Below are positions 13,791 to 14,632 of a stretch of DNA of 14,632 nt, piece by piece (within the stretch, counting starts at the first letter, position 1; every line of letters starts with the position of its first letter). The notes under the pieces are model-generated. The model did not search any database and was not told the origin of the DNA. It was given only the letters and a program-made list of their open reading frames with translations. The stretch comes from Pseudomonadota bacterium (GTDB lineage: Bacteria > Pseudomonadota > Alphaproteobacteria > Rhizobiales > Hyphomicrobiaceae): NCBI GenBank assembly GCA_023430315.1, contig JAEZAW010000216.1:1-14632 (forward strand), read 5' to 3'. Both the position numbers and the translations under genes were made by a program.

Positions 13791-13796
13791 CCTCCC
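13791..13796 (-). promoter_or_regulatory. Ribosome binding site that sets the dctP start
   Basis: The minus strand reads GGGAGG, 8 bases from the ATG at 13780-13782 but only 2 from the ATG at 13786-13788, favouring the shorter form. Confidence 0.75.
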
Positions 13797-13878
13797 TGCT
13801 TGCGCACGGCCGGCATTCTCGTGGAGCCGGCTCTTTCATGCGCGATCATTTGTTTCCGCGTCGGGACCGTCCGGGGAG

Positions 13879-13929
13879 GAAGGTCTGCGATGCGAGAAGA
13901 AAGGTCTCATTATTTTGATAGTCGATCAA
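13879..13929 (-). promoter_or_regulatory. Possible operator region of the TRAP operon
   Basis: AGGTCT at 13881-13886 and 13902-13907 are 21 bases (two helical turns) apart, with matching flanks (AGGAAGGTCT and AGAAAGGTCT). Eight bases further is the dyad TTGAT-AGTCG-ATCAA (13915-13929). The placement upstream of dctP fits a regulator-binding site, but the motifs are short. Confidence 0.3.
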
Positions 13930-14081
13930 GGCTGCTTCTGCGGCCAGTGACGGTTGTTGCCCTTGTGCAGCGCAGCACACGCAGCCGCGTCGCGAGCCCG
14001 CGCAGTATGCGGACCAAGAAATCGTAGTTGCGCGGAAAGCCTTTCTATACAGGCGCTTCTGCGTCTCGTCCGGAGCGTCGC

Positions 14082-14122
14082 GCAAAAGAAAACGTGCGAC
14101 CGCCAGGGGACGATCGCACGTT
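14082..14122 (-). terminator. Intrinsic terminator after gap
   Basis: On the minus strand AACGTGCGA (14122-14114) and TCGCACGTT (14099-14091) form a perfect 9-base-pair stem. It is immediately followed by TTCTTTTG, so with the stem end the sequence runs TTTTCTTTTG. It lies 40 bases after the gap stop, the classical position and form. Confidence 0.85.
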
Positions 14123-14162
14123 GATTAGAAGCTCAGCGAATTTCTATCGCAGAAGATAATCG

Positions 14163-14632
14163 CTAGATCAGCTTGCCCATGGCGACGGCCGTATCGCTCA
14201 TGCGGTTCGAGAAGCCCCACTCGTTGTCGTACCAAGTGAGGATGCGCACGAGCGTGCCGTCCATGACCTTCGTCTGATCGAGCGCGAAGGTCGAGGAATG
14301 CGGATCGTGATTGAAGTCGATCGAGACATTGGGCTGGCTCGTGACGCCGAGAATGCCCTTGAGCGGACCCTTCGCGGCCGCGGCCTGCACGGCCTCGTTG
14401 ATCTCCTTCACGCTCGTCGCGCGCTTGGCGACGAACTTCAGGTCGACGACCGACACGTTCGGCGTCGGCACGCGGATGGAGACGCCGTCGAGCTTGCCGT
14501 TGAGCTCCGGCAGCACGAGGCCGACGGCCTTCGCGGCGCCGGTCGAGGTCGGGATCATGCTGAGGGCCGCCGCGCGGGCGCGGTAGAGGTCCTTGTGCAT
14601 GGTGTCGAGCGTCGGCTGGTCGCCCGTGTAGG
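14163..14632 (-). CDS. gap: Glyceraldehyde-3-phosphate dehydrogenase, C-terminal part (cut by the window)
   Basis: About 155 C-terminal residues are visible; the gene continues beyond the right edge. The enzyme oxidises glyceraldehyde 3-phosphate to 1,3-bisphosphoglycerate with NAD(P) in glycolysis and gluconeogenesis. Diagnostic stretches are YTGDQPTLD at the edge, PTSTGAAKAVG, the near-invariant RVPTPNVSVVDL and WYDNEWGFSNRM near the C-terminus. The catalytic cysteine segment (SNASCTTNC in the family) would lie just outside the window, so catalytic competence and coenzyme preference cannot be judged. A strong terminator follows, so it is not co-transcribed with the TRAP genes. Confidence 0.96.
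   Translation of the reverse strand, partial: YTGDQPTLDTMHKDLYRARAAALSMIPTSTGAAKAVGLVLPELNGKLDGVSIRVPTPNVSVVDLKFVAKRATSVKEINEAVQAAAAKGPLKGILGVTSQPNVSIDFNHDPHSSTFALDQTKVMDGTLVRILTWYDNEWGFSNRMSDTAVAMGKLI

Larger units (their letters stand above)
13783..14162. other. Spacer between gap and dctP
   Basis: This 380-base stretch holds the gap terminator at its right end and must contain the TRAP operon promoter. Visible elements are an inverted repeat GCCGGC/GCCGGC (13809-13814 and 13826-13831) in the probable dctP leader, a two-copy direct repeat AGGTCT 21 bases apart, and a short dyad TTGAT/ATCAA. No clear -35/-10 pair was recognised. An open frame on minus (13846-14085) has no family features, and I do not call it a gene. 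Confidence 0.55.

Noticed and set aside
13846..14085. 79-codon open frame on - between gap and dctP
   Set aside because: Composition looks random, no ribosome binding site was evident, and it fills the region expected to hold the TRAP promoter.
1..14632. A novel defence, mobile or biosynthetic system
   Set aside because: Every well-supported gene but the cut one at the left edge belongs to a known housekeeping or transport family; no integrase, toxin, nuclease, repeat-spacer array or composition shift was seen.

Overview
The window looks like ordinary chromosome from a high-GC alphaproteobacterium, most likely of the order Hyphomicrobiales (Rhizobiales). The evidence is the base composition, the alphaproteobacterial style of MraZ, RsmH, FtsL and FtsI, the pgsA-moaD-moaE order, a rhizobial-type phosphomannomutase/phosphoglucomutase and a three-gene TRAP transporter. 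No rRNA, tRNA, CRISPR array, insertion sequence or phage gene was seen. Assignment to order is inference from remembered family features; no search was run.

Layout, left to right. (1) The 3' end of an unrecognised glycine-rich protein on + converges on a Wzz-type polysaccharide co-polymerase on -, and a perfect hairpin covers the Wzz stop codon. Upstream of the Wzz gene, also on -, is rpe (ribulose-phosphate 3-epimerase). (2) A 486-base divergent spacer carries five NCCCR pentamers at exact 10-base spacing, which I read as an MraZ operator, plus a hairpin-rich leader. It is followed on + by the first part of the division and cell wall (dcw) cluster: mraZ, rsmH, ftsL, ftsI, closely packed with 4-base stop/start overlaps at mraZ/rsmH and ftsL/ftsI. 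The cluster then stops: murE does not follow. (3) On -, converging on ftsI with a 9-base gap, are moaE, moaD and pgsA (read in the order pgsA-moaD-moaE), preceded by a separate phosphohexomutase gene with its own T-rich terminator. (4) Also on - is a TRAP transporter operon, dctP-dctQ-dctM, with strong inverted repeats in both intergenic gaps. (5) The right edge cuts a glyceraldehyde-3-phosphate dehydrogenase gene on -, whose 3' end is followed by a good intrinsic terminator.

Functionally the window is mostly housekeeping: septal peptidoglycan synthesis and its regulator, the sulfur-carrier and catalytic subunits of molybdopterin synthase, phosphatidylglycerophosphate synthesis, central sugar metabolism (Rpe, phosphohexomutase, GAPDH) and uptake of a small organic acid. 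I did not find a convincing new multi-gene system. The features most worth a second look are regulatory or structural: the five-repeat MraZ box in reverse orientation, the 24-base tandem repeat at the ftsL/ftsI junction that pairs with the ftsI ribosome binding site, the strand-specific hairpin between dctP and dctQ, the inverted repeat between dctQ and dctM, the degenerate nucleotide-binding domain of the Wzz protein and the break in the dcw cluster after ftsI.
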